Program-made: the position numbers and the translations under genes
Notes under the pieces: generated by a model
The model's input: the letters and a program-made list of their open reading frames with translations, nothing else
What the model was told of the DNA's origin: nothing
Database searches by the model: none
Shown here: piece by piece, positions 24,702 through 34,272 of the stretch
Layout of the letters: each line of letters starts with the position of its first letter
How positions within the stretch are numbered: position 1 is the stretch's first letter
NCBI RefSeq assembly: GCF_030161095.1
Contig: NZ_BSPP01000007.1
Coordinates: 124,001 to 188,000 of the forward strand
Length of the DNA stretch: 64,000 bases
Source of the DNA: Cypionkella aquatica
GTDB lineage: Bacteria > Pseudomonadota > Alphaproteobacteria > Rhodobacterales > Rhodobacteraceae
Direction of reading: 5' to 3'

Positions 24702-26705
24702 ATGTTCAAGAAAATCCTGATCGCCAATCGTGGCGAAATCGCCTGCCGGGTGATCAAGACCGCGCGAAAAATGGGCATCAAGACGGTGGCGGTCTATTCG
24801 GATGCCGACCGCGGTGCCCTGCATGTGAAAATGGCCGATGAGGCCATTCACATCGGCGCGTCCCCCGCCGCGCAATCTTATATCGTGATCGACAAGATCA
24901 TGGCGGCAATCAAAGCCTCGGGCGCCGAGGCGGTGCATCCGGGCTATGGTTTCCTAAGTGAAAACATGAATTTCGCGGCGGCTTTGGAGGCTGCGGGCGT
25001 TGTTTTCATCGGCCCGCCCAGCCCGGCGATTGAAGCGATGGGCGACAAGATCACCTCAAAAAAGCTGGCGATGGCGGCCGGAGTCTCGACCGTGCCGGGC
25101 CATATGGGGCTGATTGATGATGCCGAACATGCGGTGAAAATCGCCCGCGTGATTGGTTATCCGGTGATGATCAAGGCTTCTGCGGGCGGTGGCGGCAAGG
25201 GTATGCGGATCGCTTGGGATGATGCCGAGGCGCGCGAAGGCTTCCAATCGTCCAAGAACGAAGCCGCCGCCAGCTTTGGTGATGACCGGATTTTCATTGA
25301 AAAATTCGTCACCCAGCCGCGTCACATCGAAATTCAGGTGCTGGCTGATAAACACGGCAACACCGTCTATCTGCACGAGCGTGAATGTTCGATCCAGCGC
25401 CGCAATCAAAAGGTGATCGAAGAGGCGCCGTCGCCGTTCCTTGATCCTGAAACCCGCAAAGCAATGGGCGAGCAAGCCTGCGCCTTGGCCCGCGCCGTTG
25501 GCTATACAAGTGCTGGCACGGTCGAATTCATCGTAGACGGCAGCCTCAATTTCTATTTCCTCGAAATGAACACCCGCCTGCAAGTCGAGCATCCCGTCAC
25601 CGAACTGATCACTGGCGTCGATCTGGTCGAACAGATGATCCGGGTGGCTTACGGCGAAAAATTGCCCTTTGCCCAAGCTGATCTGAAGATCAACGGCTGG
25701 GCGATGGAAAGCCGGCTTTACGCCGAAGACCCTTATCGCAACTTTTTGCCCTCGATTGGTCGGCTGACCCGCTACCGCCCCCCCGTTGAAGGCGAAACGC
25801 CACGCGGCGGTGTTGTGCGCAATGATACCGGGGTGTTTGAGGGCGGCGAAATCAGCATGTTCTACGACCCGATGATTGCGAAACTCTGCACTTGGGGGCC
25901 GACGCGCGCTGATGCGATTGAGGAAATGCGCCTCGCCTTGGACACGTTCGAGGTCGAAGGCATCGGCCACAACCTGCCCTTCGTCAGCGCGGTGATGGAG
26001 CATCCGCGCTTTCAATCAGGCAATATCACCACGGCGTTCATTGCCGAAGAATACCCCGAAGGCTTCCAAGGGGCTAGCTTGGATGCCGATACTTTGGCCC
26101 GCGTTGCAGCCGCCGCTGCGGCCATGAACCGCGTCGCAGAAATTCGGCGCACCCGCATCAGCGGCACGATGGACAACCACAGCCGCCGTGTCGGTGATGA
26201 TTGGGTTGTGTCGCTGCAAGGCATTGAATATGCTGTGACAATAGCGGCAGACCCCGCAGGGTCGACGGTGAGTTTCGCGGGTGGCCAAAGCCTGCGCGTC
26301 ACCTCGGACTGGACGCCGGGGCAGACATTGGCGCGGCTGATCGTGGACGACGCGGCGCTGGTGATGAAGGTTGGCAAAATTTCGGGCGGCTTCCGGTTGC
26401 GCCTGCGCGGGGCGGATCTGAAATGTTTCGTGCGCAGCCCGCGGCAGGCGGAACTCGCCAAGCTAATGATCGAAAAGCTGCCGCCCGATACGTCGAAATT
26501 CCTGCTGTGCCCGATGCCGGGGCTGGTTGCCCGCATCATGGTCGCGGTCGGCGACGAGGTGCAGGAAGGCCAGGCGCTTGCCACGGTCGAGGCGATGAAG
26601 ATGGAAAACATCCTGAAAGCCGAACGTCGCGGCGTGGTCAAAGCGGTCAAGGCCGTGGCGGGCAGCAGTCTGAAGGTTGATGAAGTGATCATGGAGTTTG
26701 AATGA
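24702..26705 (+). CDS. pccA: Propionyl-CoA carboxylase alpha subunit (biotin carboxylase plus carrier)
   Basis: This subunit carboxylates its own biotin with ATP and bicarbonate and presents it to PccB. The 667-aa product has a biotin carboxylase N-domain (KILIANRGEIACRVIKTA), an ATP-grasp region (KASAGGGGKGMRIAWDD; EMNTRLQVEHPVTE), the C-domain (ESRLYAEDPYRNFLPS), a bridging region and a C-terminal biotinyl domain with the biotin Lys in VEAMKMENIL. The start ATG follows ggagggagag. It is separated from pccB by five small genes, unlike a compact pccBA operon. The local bioMNY importer could help supply its cofactor. Confidence 0.96.
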   Translation: MFKKILIANRGEIACRVIKTARKMGIKTVAVYSDADRGALHVKMADEAIHIGASPAAQSYIVIDKIMAAIKASGAEAVHPGYGFLSENMNFAAALEAAGVVFIGPPSPAIEAMGDKITSKKLAMAAGVSTVPGHMGLIDDAEHAVKIARVIGYPVMIKASAGGGGKGMRIAWDDAEAREGFQSSKNEAAASFGDDRIFIEKFVTQPRHIEIQVLADKHGNTVYLHERECSIQRRNQKVIEEAPSPFLDPETRKAMGEQACALARAVGYTSAGTVEFIVDGSLNFYFLEMNTRLQVEHPVTELITGVDLVEQMIRVAYGEKLPFAQADLKINGWAMESRLYAEDPYRNFLPSIGRLTRYRPPVEGETPRGGVVRNDTGVFEGGEISMFYDPMIAKLCTWGPTRADAIEEMRLALDTFEVEGIGHNLPFVSAVMEHPRFQSGNITTAFIAEEYPEGFQGASLDADTLARVAAAAAAMNRVAEIRRTRISGTMDNHSRRVGDDWVVSLQGIEYAVTIAADPAGSTVSFAGGQSLRVTSDWTPGQTLARLIVDDAALVMKVGKISGGFRLRLRGADLKCFVRSPRQAELAKLMIEKLPPDTSKFLLCPMPGLVARIMVAVGDEVQEGQALATVEAMKMENILKAERRGVVKAVKAVAGSSLKVDEVIMEFE

Positions 26706-26717
26706 ACTGCACGGGTT

Positions 26718-26769
26718 CATCCACTCTGCACAAATATCCCACGGGGGTCCGGGGGTGTGAAACCCCCGG
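26718..26769 (-). repeat. aaatatccc repeat with GC hairpin between pccA and mcm
   Basis: catccactctgcacaaatat (26718-26737) continues into cccacggggg and is one of the catcctctg-type copies (compare 29869, 46153, 55856, 58379). It ends in a perfect 8-bp stem, ccgggggt (26749-26756) with acccccgg (26762-26769). The hairpin may attenuate mcm transcription. Confidence 0.65.
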
Positions 26770-26811
26770 CGCTTGGCGCAAACCGGACACTTCTCGTTTG
26801 AGGAACACGCT

Positions 26812-28938
26812 ATGACCGATCTGAATGCATGGAAATCGCTTGCCGCGAAAGAAATGAAGGGCGGCGATCCGGCCAGCCTGAACTGGCAAACGCTGGAGGG
26901 GATCACCGTCAAGCCGCTCTACACTGCCGCTGATACCGCCAACTTGCCGCAGATGGGCGAACTGCCCGGCTTTGCGCCGTTCACCCGTGGCGTCAAGGCC
27001 ACGATGTATGCGGGTCGCCCGTGGACGATCCGGCAATATGCCGGGTTTTCCACCGCCGAGGCCAGCAACGCGTTTTACCGCAAAAACCTCGCCGCAGGGC
27101 AGCAAGGCGTGTCGGTCGCCTTCGATCTGGCCACCCATCGCGGCTATGATTCAGACCATCCCCGCGTGGAAGGCGATGTCGGCAAAGCCGGGGTGGCGAT
27201 TGATAGTGTTGAGGATATGAAGATCCTGTTTGACGGTATCCCGCTGGATAAAGTCAGCGTTTCCATGACGATGAATGGTGCGGTCATCCCGATCCTTGCC
27301 AGTTTCATCGTCGCCGGGGAAGAACAGGGCGTCGATCGCGCAGACCTCTCTGGCACCATTCAGAATGATATTCTGAAGGAATTCATGGTGCGCAACACCT
27401 ATGTCTATCCGCCGGAACCGTCGATGCGGATCATTGCGGATATCATCGAATACACCAGCGCGCAGATGCCGAAATTCAATTCGATCTCGATCTCCGGCTA
27501 TCATATGCAGGAAGCCGGGGCCAATCTGGTGCAGGAACTGGCCTATACTTTGGCCGATGGCCGCGAATATGTGCGCGCGGCGATTGCGCGCGGGATGAAT
27601 GTCGATGACTTCGCTGGGCGGCTGTCGTTCTTTTTTGCCATCGGGATGAATTTTTTCATGGAGGCCGCAAAGCTGCGCGCCGCTCGTCTGCTGTGGCACC
27701 GCATTATGTCGGAATTTCAGCCCAAAAAGCCGGGCTCGCTGATGCTGCGCACGCATTGCCAGACAAGCGGAGTGTCCTTGCAAGAGGCAGATCCCTATAA
27801 CAACGTCATCCGCACGGCGTATGAGGCGATGTCGGCGGTGCTCGGCGGCACCCAAAGCCTGCACACCAACGCCTTGGACGAAGCCATGGCGCTGCCGACC
27901 GAGTTTTCCGCCCGCATCGCGCGCAATACGCAGCTGATCTTGCAGGAAGAAACCGGCATTACCCATGTCGTCGACCCTTTGGCGGGGTCGTATTACGTCG
28001 AAAGCCTGACCGCGCAGATGGCGGAACAGGCCTGGGCGCTGATCGAGGAAGTCGAAGCGATGGGCGGCATGACCAAAGCCGTTGCAAGCGGCATGCCCAA
28101 ACTTCGGATCGAGGAATCAGCGGCCAAACGCCAAGCGGCGATTGATCGCGGCGCGGATGTCGTGGTCGGGGTGAACAAATACAAACTCGCGCAGCAAGAC
28201 GCCATCGACATTCTGGATATTGATAACGTCGCGGTGCGCGAGGCGCAGATCGCACGGCTGCACAGCACGCGCGCCGCACGGGACGAGGCGGCTTGTCAGG
28301 CGGCGCTGGATGAATTGACCCGGATCGCGGGCCATGACGGCAATCTGCTCGCAGCGGCGGTCGTGGCGGCACGGGCACGGGCAACGGTCGGAGAGATCAG
28401 CATGGCGATGGAGAAAGTGTTTGGCCGCCACCGGGCCGAGGTCAAAACTCTCGCCGGGGTTTATGGTGCGGCCTACGAGGGCGACGAAGGTTTCGCCACC
28501 ATTCAGGCCGATGTCGAGAAATTTGCCGAAGAAGAGGGCCGCCGCCCGCGGATGCTGGTGGTCAAGATGGGGCAAGATGGCCATGATCGCGGTGCCAAAG
28601 TGATCGCCACCGCCTTTGCCGATATTGGTTTTGATGTCGATGTGGGCCCCCTGTTCCAGACGCCCGCCGAGGCAGCACAGGATGCCATCGACAATGATGT
28701 GCATGTGGTGGGGATTTCGTCACAAGCGGCAGGGCACAAGACCTTGGCACCGAAACTCGTGCAAGCCTTGCGCGATGCGGGCGCGGGTGAGATTTTGGTG
28801 ATCTGTGGCGGCGTTATTCCGCAGCAGGATTACCAGTTTCTCTATGATGCCGGGGTGAAAGCGATCTTCGGGCCGGGGACCAACATTCCAACGGCAGCAA
28901 AGGATATTCTCGATCTGATCCGCAAGGCACGCGCTTAG
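26812..28938 (+). CDS. mcm: Methylmalonyl-CoA mutase
   Basis: This adenosylcobalamin-dependent enzyme isomerises (R)-methylmalonyl-CoA to succinyl-CoA, completing propionyl-CoA assimilation into the TCA cycle. The 708-aa product has the substrate-binding TIM barrel (about residues 1-550: [61 protein letters not shown]) and the C-terminal B12 domain with the cobalt-ligand motif [11 protein letters not shown], followed by the [12 protein letters not shown] and [11 protein letters not shown] regions. I chose the ATG at 26812 (MTDLNAW) behind gaggaa. It is the full-length single-chain form. No epimerase or MeaB is seen in the window. Confidence 0.96.
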   Translation: MTDLNAWKSLAAKEMKGGDPASLNWQTLEGITVKPLYTAADTANLPQMGELPGFAPFTRGVKATMYAGRPWTIRQYAGFSTAEASNAFYRKNLAAGQQGVSVAFDLATHRGYDSDHPRVEGDVGKAGVAIDSVEDMKILFDGIPLDKVSVSMTMNGAVIPILASFIVAGEEQGVDRADLSGTIQNDILKEFMVRNTYVYPPEPSMRIIADIIEYTSAQMPKFNSISISGYHMQEAGANLVQELAYTLADGREYVRAAIARGMNVDDFAGRLSFFFAIGMNFFMEAAKLRAARLLWHRIMSEFQPKKPGSLMLRTHCQTSGVSLQEADPYNNVIRTAYEAMSAVLGGTQSLHTNALDEAMALPTEFSARIARNTQLILQEETGITHVVDPLAGSYYVESLTAQMAEQAWALIEEVEAMGGMTKAVASGMPKLRIEESAAKRQAAIDRGADVVVGVNKYKLAQQDAIDILDIDNVAVREAQIARLHSTRAARDEAACQAALDELTRIAGHDGNLLAAAVVAARARATVGEISMAMEKVFGRHRAEVKTLAGVYGAAYEGDEGFATIQADVEKFAEEEGRRPRMLVVKMGQDGHDRGAKVIATAFADIGFDVDVGPLFQTPAEAAQDAIDNDVHVVGISSQAAGHKTLAPKLVQALRDAGAGEILVICGGVIPQQDYQFLYDAGVKAIFGPGTNIPTAAKDILDLIRKARA

Positions 28939-28986
28939 GGCCAAGTCCCGCCGCCCCAAGCGTGATCCGGTGCGGCAGGCCTTGGG

Positions 28987-29205
28987 TTATGCGGATTTGC
29001 CCTTCAAAAGCGCAACGATCGCCATGGCGTGGCCGTGGCCAAGGCCGAAATCCGCTTTCAGCCAATCTGTGATCTGGGTGGCTTTGACACCCGGCGCGAG
29101 TCCATCCGCTGTGGCAAAGCCCTTTGCCAGCGCCAGCGCTTTGAAATCTGTGGGCGTTTTGCCGGTTTTGGCTTGGATATTGTCCAAATAGGCTTGGAAA
29201 GACAT
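28987..29205 (-). CDS. DUF4287 domain protein
   Basis: This 72-aa cytosolic protein starts MSFQAYLDNIQAKTGKTP, then has ITDWLKADFGLGHGHAMAIVALLK. This is the pattern of the DUF4287 family, small helical proteins sometimes fused to DUF5655. Its ATG directly follows the stop of the ThuA-like gene (TGAATG), so the two are translationally coupled. The function is unknown. Confidence 0.85.
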   Translation of the reverse strand: MSFQAYLDNIQAKTGKTPTDFKALALAKGFATADGLAPGVKATQITDWLKADFGLGHGHAMAIVALLKGKSA

Positions 29206-29871
29206 TCAGCCCTCCTGTTTGGCGGCCCAAGTCATTCCGCGCCGCAGCAACTCCAGCGGAGCGCCGTGGTCGATCACATCGGCATGATGGCCCAAGGCGT
29301 TGTAATAAACCCGGCCCTGTCCCCACATCTTGGAAAACACAACCGGCATCGCAACTGGCCCGTTCGCGCTGTGCGGGCCTTCCGCCACCGGGAAATCGCA
29401 AACCGCATGCACGCGCACGGCTGGGTCGGTATGCAGGTAATATTGTTCAGTTTTCACGTCGAAATCGCTGATCCCGGCCACCAGTGGATCATCCGAAACC
29501 ATCCGCACCCGATATTCCACGCCATCATTGCCCGGATGCGCCACCCATTGCGCCCCGGTCATGAACTGCCACAGCACATCGGCTCGAAAGGCGTCGCACA
29601 TCCCGCCATGACAGCCCGCAAGTCCCACACCGGCGGCCACCGCCGCCGCGACATTCTCAGATTGGGTCTGGCTGATGCTGCTCATCGTCCAGACCGGCAC
29701 GATCAGCGCCAGATCGGCCAGTCGCGCCGGATCATCGAAACAGGCAAGAGTGTCGAAAACCTCAACCTGCATCCCCAGCGCGCTCAGCTCACGCGCGAAC
29801 AGCGCCGCGACCTTATCCGGCTGATGCCCGTCCCAGCCGCCCCAAGTGATCAATGCTTTGGTCATGGTCAT
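29206..29871 (-). CDS. ThuA-like domain protein
   Basis: This is a 221-aa protein of the ThuA/trehalose-utilisation fold, a class I glutamine-amidotransferase-like fold without the full triad. Typical segments are ALITWGGWDGHQPDKVA, LIVPVWTMSSI, AGVGLAGCHGGMCDAFR and VVFSKMWGQGRVYYNALGHHADV. The role in known cases concerns sugar uptake or modification, but no sugar genes lie nearby. The start ATG at 29871 sits at the edge of a repeat copy, which provides the agagg ribosome site. It is coupled to the DUF4287 gene downstream. Confidence 0.85.
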   Translation of the reverse strand: MTMTKALITWGGWDGHQPDKVAALFARELSALGMQVEVFDTLACFDDPARLADLALIVPVWTMSSISQTQSENVAAAVAAGVGLAGCHGGMCDAFRADVLWQFMTGAQWVAHPGNDGVEYRVRMVSDDPLVAGISDFDVKTEQYYLHTDPAVRVHAVCDFPVAEGPHSANGPVAMPVVFSKMWGQGRVYYNALGHHADVIDHGAPLELLRRGMTWAAKQEG

Positions 29872-29894
29872 CCTCTGTGCGCAAATATCCCGGG
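29869..29894 (-). repeat. Dispersed repeat overlapping the thuA-like start codon
   Basis: On the minus strand the copy reads cccgggatatttgcgcacag and then aggATG. The element thus carries the ribosome site and start codon of the ThuA-like gene. Similar copies lie at 26718, 46153, 55856 and 58379. Confidence 0.65.
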
Positions 29895-29952
29895 TCGTTC
29901 AGGGAGGCTGGCCCCCCGCGCAACCTCACCCAAGAGCACTGTATTGGTCAAC

Positions 29953-30945
29953 TTAGAACCGTTGTGGCGCGGCCGGTTTGTTTGCCATGATCGTCTCTAT
30001 CTCGGCGATCACCTCGGGCGTCAGCTTGGCCTTGGATTGCAAGGCGGCAAGATTATCGCTCAGTTGGCTGGCACGCGACGCGCCCAGAATAACCGTCGAG
30101 ACGCGCGGATTGGTCAGGCACCACAGCAGCGCCAGATGCGCCAACGGCAGCCCAGCCCGATCAGCCAGATCACCCAAAGCCTTGGCTTTGCTTAACTTTT
30201 CTTGGCCCGCGTCTGATGCCAACATATCACGCAGCCATTCATAGCCGGGCAGGTTCATCCGGCTGTCGTTCGGAATCGCCGCATTATATTTGCCGGTCAG
30301 AATACCCGAGGCCAGCGGCGACCAGATCGTGGTGCCAAGACCCAGCGTGTCATACAGTGGCGCATAATCCGCCTCGACCTTCTGACGCTCAAACAGATTA
30401 TACTGCGGCTGCTCCATCACCGGGGGCGTGAGGCCAGCGGCGCGGGCGACCATATGCGCCTCGGTGATCTGCTGCGCCGACCATTCCGAAGTACCCCAAT
30501 ACAGCACCTTACCCTGCACAATCAGATTGTGCATCGCCCGCACGGTTTCCTCGATCGGCGTGTCGATATCGGGGCGGTGGCAGAAATAGAGATCAAGGTA
30601 ATCGACCTGCAACCGCCGCAGCGCCGCATGGGCGGCTTCGATCACATGCTTGGCCGACAGCCCGCGCTGGGTGGGTTTTTCACCCCCCCAGAACACTTTC
30701 GATGACACGATATAGCTATCACGGCTCCAGCCAAGACTGTGCAGGGCCTGCCCCATCACCAGCTCGGAATTGCCGGCCTCATAGCCTTCGGCGTTGTCAA
30801 AAAAGTTCACCCCGGCATCATAGGCCAAGGTCATCATGGATTTGGCGTCATTGCCATCGACCTGTTTGCCGAAAGTCACCCAAGAGCCAAAGGAAAACTC
30901 GGAAACCTTCAGGCCGGATTTGCCCAAGCGACGATAATCCATCAT
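29953..30945 (-). CDS. Aldo/keto reductase (Kv-beta/YghZ-like)
   Basis: This is an NADPH-dependent aldo/keto reductase of 330 aa with the (beta/alpha)8 fold. The catalytic tetrad is visible: Asp and Tyr in FFDNAEGYEAGNSE, Lys in YIVSSKVFWGG and His in DLYFCHRPD. The SEFSFGSWVTFG start, ERQKVEADYAPLYDTLGLGTTIWSPLASGILTGKY and the cofactor-binding ILGASRASQLSDNL region place it with the potassium-channel beta-subunit-like group. The physiological substrate is unknown. Two Met codons start the frame; either may be used. Confidence 0.9.
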   Translation of the reverse strand: MMDYRRLGKSGLKVSEFSFGSWVTFGKQVDGNDAKSMMTLAYDAGVNFFDNAEGYEAGNSELVMGQALHSLGWSRDSYIVSSKVFWGGEKPTQRGLSAKHVIEAAHAALRRLQVDYLDLYFCHRPDIDTPIEETVRAMHNLIVQGKVLYWGTSEWSAQQITEAHMVARAAGLTPPVMEQPQYNLFERQKVEADYAPLYDTLGLGTTIWSPLASGILTGKYNAAIPNDSRMNLPGYEWLRDMLASDAGQEKLSKAKALGDLADRAGLPLAHLALLWCLTNPRVSTVILGASRASQLSDNLAALQSKAKLTPEVIAEIETIMANKPAAPQRF

Positions 30946-31008
30946 GCGATCCTTTCGGGGGAAGAGGGCGCTGCGCCGCAGTCGCCTTTGGCGTAAAGGT
31001 AGTGCGCG

Positions 31009-31593
31009 CTACAGCGGCGGCAAGGTCAGTGATGCGGTCAGAAACCAAAGCGCGGTGGCATAAAGGAACAACCGCTCGGCTATGCCAAAAAAGCGCCGCA
31101 GCGGCGCCGAGATCGTCAGGGTGACGGCGATAAAACCAAGGCTGATCAGATGTTTCAGGCCGGACAGCAGCGATGCGGGAAAATCGGCCACGCTTGCGGC
31201 CAGCAGCGGCGTGGCTTCAGCGACCGCCATGAAGGCGCAGGTGAAGGCCAGCAGCGTTGCGGCATGGTGGATCTGGCCTGTCTGGGTGCGCACCGCACCG
31301 CGCGGATCATTGGGAAACAGCCCCAGACCCAAACGGCCCAGGGCAACCAACATCAGGTAAAATGGAACACTGGCGGGATAGCTGGGCGATTGCGCTTGCC
31401 AGAATTGCCACGCCAACAAAGGTGCCGCCAGCGCGCCCGCGATGACATAGGCTTTGAACAGCCCTGCGGTTTTCTTGCCCACGCCATAATCACTTATGGC
31501 ATGGGCGAATTGTGGTGCGTCCCGGTTCAGCACTTGAAACGAGATCAGCATAAGAATGTCGCAGCTGAACAGGGCGGCGGCGACAATTTCCAT
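31009..31593 (-). CDS. Membrane protein, DUF998-like
   Basis: This 194-aa polytopic protein has about six hydrophobic segments ([100 protein letters not shown]). The HAISDYGVG motif after helix 1 suggests DUF998. I chose the ATG at 31593, whose A is shared with the last base of the proS stop (TGATG), so it is coupled to proS. The function is unknown. Confidence 0.75.
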   Translation of the reverse strand: MEIVAAALFSCDILMLISFQVLNRDAPQFAHAISDYGVGKKTAGLFKAYVIAGALAAPLLAWQFWQAQSPSYPASVPFYLMLVALGRLGLGLFPNDPRGAVRTQTGQIHHAATLLAFTCAFMAVAEATPLLAASVADFPASLLSGLKHLISLGFIAVTLTISAPLRRFFGIAERLFLYATALWFLTASLTLPPL

Positions 31594-32930
31594 CAGATGC
31601 CTGCGTAAATCTCGGCGATACGGGCGACGGCGGCTTCGGGGGCCATTTCCTCGGAAACTCCGGTGCGGCGGCTGGTCAGCTCGACCACGCCATTCGCCAA
31701 TCCGCGGGGGCCGACCGTGATGCGCCAAGGCAGACCGATCAGATCCATCGTGGCGAATTTCGCGCCTGCACGTTCCTCGCGGTCATCATAGAGCGCTTCC
31801 AGACTCTTGGCTTTCAGGGCTTTATACAGCCCCTCGCAAGCCGCATCGGCGGCGGCATCGCCTTGTTTGAGGTTGACGATGCCGACCGGGAACGGGGTGA
31901 CGCCTTCGGGCCAGATGATGCCTTTGTCGTCGTGGCTGGCCTCGATGATCGCGCCCAGCAGACGGCTGACGCCGATGCCGTGGCTGCCCATTTCGACCGG
32001 AACTTTGCTGCCGTCAGCGGTGACGACGGTGGCGCCCATGCTTTCCGAATACTTGGTGCCGAAGTAGAAAATCTGTCCCACTTCGATGCCGCGCGCGACT
32101 TTGCGGCGCTCTTCCGGGATCGCGTCGAACAAGGCCTGATCGTGGGTCTCGTCAGTGCGGGCGTAAAGCGTGGTGAATTCTTTGCAGACAGCGGCGACGT
32201 CTTCGCGGTTGTCGTAATCGACCTCGCGGCTGCCAAGGCGCAGGTCGGTTACGGCGCTGTCGAAGAACACTTCCGACTCGCCTGTCGCCGCCAGCACGAG
32301 GAATTCATGGGTATCCTCGCCGCCAATCGGGCCGCTATCGGCGCGCATCGGAATTGCGGTCAGGCCCATGCGTTCATAGGTGCGCAGGTAGCTGACCATA
32401 TGACGGTTGTAGGCATGCAGGGCGGCGGCCTTGTCGACGTCAAAGTTGTAGCCGTCTTTCATCAGGAACTCGCGGCCGCGCATCACGCCGAAACGGGGGC
32501 GCATCTCGTCGCGGAATTTCCACTGGATGTGATACAGCGTCAGCGGCAGGTCTTTATAGCTGCCGACATGGGCGCGGAAGATGTCGGTGATCATCTCTTC
32601 ATTCGTGGGGCCATACAGCATCTCACGATCCTGACGATCCTTGATGCGCAGCATTTCCTGGCCGTAGTCATCATAGCGGCCACTTTCGCGCCACAGGTCG
32701 GCGGGTTGCAGCGTGGGCATCAGCAACGGGATGTGGCCCGCGCGGACCTGTTCTTCATGCACGATCTGTTGGATGCGGTTCAGCACCCGCAGGCCCAAGG
32801 GCAGCCACGAATAGATCCCCGCCGCCTGCTGTTTGATCATGCCTGCGCGCAGCATGTAGCGGTGCGAGACGATCTGCGCCTCGGCGGGGTTTTCCTTGAG
32901 AACAGGCATAAAGTAACGGGAAACGCGCAT
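31593..32930 (-). CDS. proS: Prolyl-tRNA synthetase (short alphaproteobacterial type)
   Basis: This enzyme charges tRNA-Pro in the cytosol. The 445-aa product is the short bacterial form without the roughly 180-residue INS editing domain. Class II motifs are visible: motif 1 around [16 protein letters not shown], motif 2 ([21 protein letters not shown]) and motif 3 ([14 protein letters not shown]). The anticodon-binding domain follows to the C-terminus. I chose the ATG at 32930 ([10 protein letters not shown]) with agagg on the minus strand. It is translationally coupled to the downstream DUF998-like gene. A TGTCCACG repeat lies about 80 nt upstream. Confidence 0.96.
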   Translation of the reverse strand: MRVSRYFMPVLKENPAEAQIVSHRYMLRAGMIKQQAAGIYSWLPLGLRVLNRIQQIVHEEQVRAGHIPLLMPTLQPADLWRESGRYDDYGQEMLRIKDRQDREMLYGPTNEEMITDIFRAHVGSYKDLPLTLYHIQWKFRDEMRPRFGVMRGREFLMKDGYNFDVDKAAALHAYNRHMVSYLRTYERMGLTAIPMRADSGPIGGEDTHEFLVLAATGESEVFFDSAVTDLRLGSREVDYDNREDVAAVCKEFTTLYARTDETHDQALFDAIPEERRKVARGIEVGQIFYFGTKYSESMGATVVTADGSKVPVEMGSHGIGVSRLLGAIIEASHDDKGIIWPEGVTPFPVGIVNLKQGDAAADAACEGLYKALKAKSLEALYDDREERAGAKFATMDLIGLPWRITVGPRGLANGVVELTSRRTGVSEEMAPEAAVARIAEIYAGI

Positions 32931-33011
32931 CGCGGCCTCTTGGATTGGGGTTTGGGCTTTCCTAGCGGGTTGAGATTGGTCAAGCAAGCGCAGGCTTTCG
33001 GCGCAGGGCAG

Positions 33012-33085
33012 TGTCCACGCGTGGACAAGACCTGCGCGCATGCAAAATCAACGGCTTAACCGGGGGGGATTCACCTCTTGTTAAG
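33012..33085 (+). repeat. TGTCCACGCGTGGACA repeat element, copy B
   Basis: The palindrome TGTCCACGCGTGGACA (33012-33027) is followed by aaaatcaacggctta and then gattcacctcttgttaa, in the same order as the copy at 17335. It lies in the gap between the LuxR-type gene and proS, with the palindrome nearer proS. Confidence 0.7.
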
Positions 33086-33102
33086 AATTGCCCGCACATC
33101 AT

Positions 33103-33624
33103 TCATAGGCTTTGATCCCCCGGCAAGCCTTCGGCCAGCAAATCCTCGACGAAATGCGCGGCGAATTGGGCGCGGCCACTGATCCCGGCCTTGGCGTAGA
33201 TTGCCGATAACTGCGCGCGCACCGTGCCCGGAGCGGCTTGGCGGGCTTGGGCGATCTCGGCGACATCAAGGCCCTTCAGCGCCAGATAGGCCACGTCCCG
33301 CTCGGCGCGGCTCAGCGCCCAAGCGTCGAATTGGCGCTGGATCACGCTGTGCATTTCGCCGCTGGCCTTGGCGATGGTGGCATCTTGGTCCTGTTGATGG
33401 TCAAGCGCGCGGCGCAATTCCATCGCGCCCAAAATCACCCCCAGGATCAGCGCCAGAGTCACCAGAGTTTGCATCCACAACTGCGCGCCGGGGCCATCTT
33501 CGGACCATTCATTCAAAATATTGGCGACAAAGAACACTGCAGCCGAAGCTTGCAGCAGCAATACCAACGCAAGGACAGCGGGGCGGCCACCCTTGCTTTG
33601 CTTCAATCCGGTCAGAAACTTCAT
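33103..33624 (-). CDS. Membrane-anchored LuxR-type HTH protein
   Basis: This 173-aa protein has two N-terminal membrane helices (VLALVLLLQASAAVFFVAN and LWMQTLVTLALILGVILGA), a short linker and a C-terminal LuxR/GerE helix-turn-helix (ALSRAERDVAYLALKGLDVAEIAQARQAAPGTVRAQLSAIYAKAGISGR, about residues 102-150). There is no receiver or ligand domain, so signalling would pass through the membrane region. It lies 6 nt downstream of the cytochrome b gene, in the order PepSY-cytochrome b-LuxR. The target is unknown. Confidence 0.85.
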   Translation of the reverse strand: MKFLTGLKQSKGGRPAVLALVLLLQASAAVFFVANILNEWSEDGPGAQLWMQTLVTLALILGVILGAMELRRALDHQQDQDATIAKASGEMHSVIQRQFDAWALSRAERDVAYLALKGLDVAEIAQARQAAPGTVRAQLSAIYAKAGISGRAQFAAHFVEDLLAEGLPGDQSL

Positions 33625-33630
33625 CGACGG

Positions 33631-34272
33631 CTATTTTCCCAGCTTGGCTGCTTTGACCTTCCTGCGGCCCAGCAGCATCGGTGCGAGCAGATTATGCCGC
33701 ATCGCAACACTTTCCACGATCACGCCGCCGACATGCAGGGCCACCAGCAACCAGATCAGATTGGCAGTGATTTCATGCACATCTTTCACCCAACCGTCGC
33801 CTTCATCCTCACCCGCTGCTTCGGTTTGCGCAAGCTGCGACCAGTCGCCACCATCCACAATCGCCTGCCGCTGGGCCACTGAAAACGGGTTTGCGCCCGA
33901 CATGGTCAGCCCAGTGGACACCATCACCGCGATGCAGGCCCACAAAGCATAGGCCATCATCGCCCCGGCAGGATTGTGCGAGCGATAGCTGGCAGGCTTG
34001 CCGATCATCAGCTGTTTCATATGGCGCCGAGCGGCCAAAGCATTGGGCGGAAACGCAGAAAACCGTGCCTCTTGGGTGCCGATCACGCCCCAAAGCATGC
34101 GGATCGCCAGCAAAACCAAGCCGCCCCAGCCGAACCAGACATGCGTGGGGCTGCCGCCTCTGGTGAAAATCTCATTGGCAAGGATGACAATGACGATGCC
34201 CCAATGGCTGATGCGCACGATGCGATCCCACAGGGCAGGGGGGCGCGCGGCCCCCGTGTCCGTTTGTGCCAT
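33631..34272 (-). CDS. Cytochrome b561-type membrane haem protein
   Basis: This 213-aa inner-membrane protein is of the cytochrome b561/Ni-Fe hydrogenase cytochrome b type. It has four to five helices and candidate haem ligands in RISHWGIVIVI, RSHNPAGAMMAYALW and VHEITANLIWLLVALHVGG. It is expected to pass electrons between quinone and a periplasmic partner. I chose the ATG at 34272 (MAQTDTG), which overlaps the PepSY gene stop by one base. The adjacent PepSY protein suggests a small periplasmic partner, as in YceI/PepSY-cytochrome pairs. Confidence 0.88.
   Translation of the reverse strand: MAQTDTGAARPPALWDRIVRISHWGIVIVILANEIFTRGGSPTHVWFGWGGLVLLAIRMLWGVIGTQEARFSAFPPNALAARRHMKQLMIGKPASYRSHNPAGAMMAYALWACIAVMVSTGLTMSGANPFSVAQRQAIVDGGDWSQLAQTEAAGEDEGDGWVKDVHEITANLIWLLVALHVGGVIVESVAMRHNLLAPMLLGRRKVKAAKLGK

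Noticed and set aside
23962-24720. A 252-codon plus-strand frame, including the ATG at 24034
   Set aside because: It runs through two strong terminators and the glycine-rich lipoprotein gene and has no domain.
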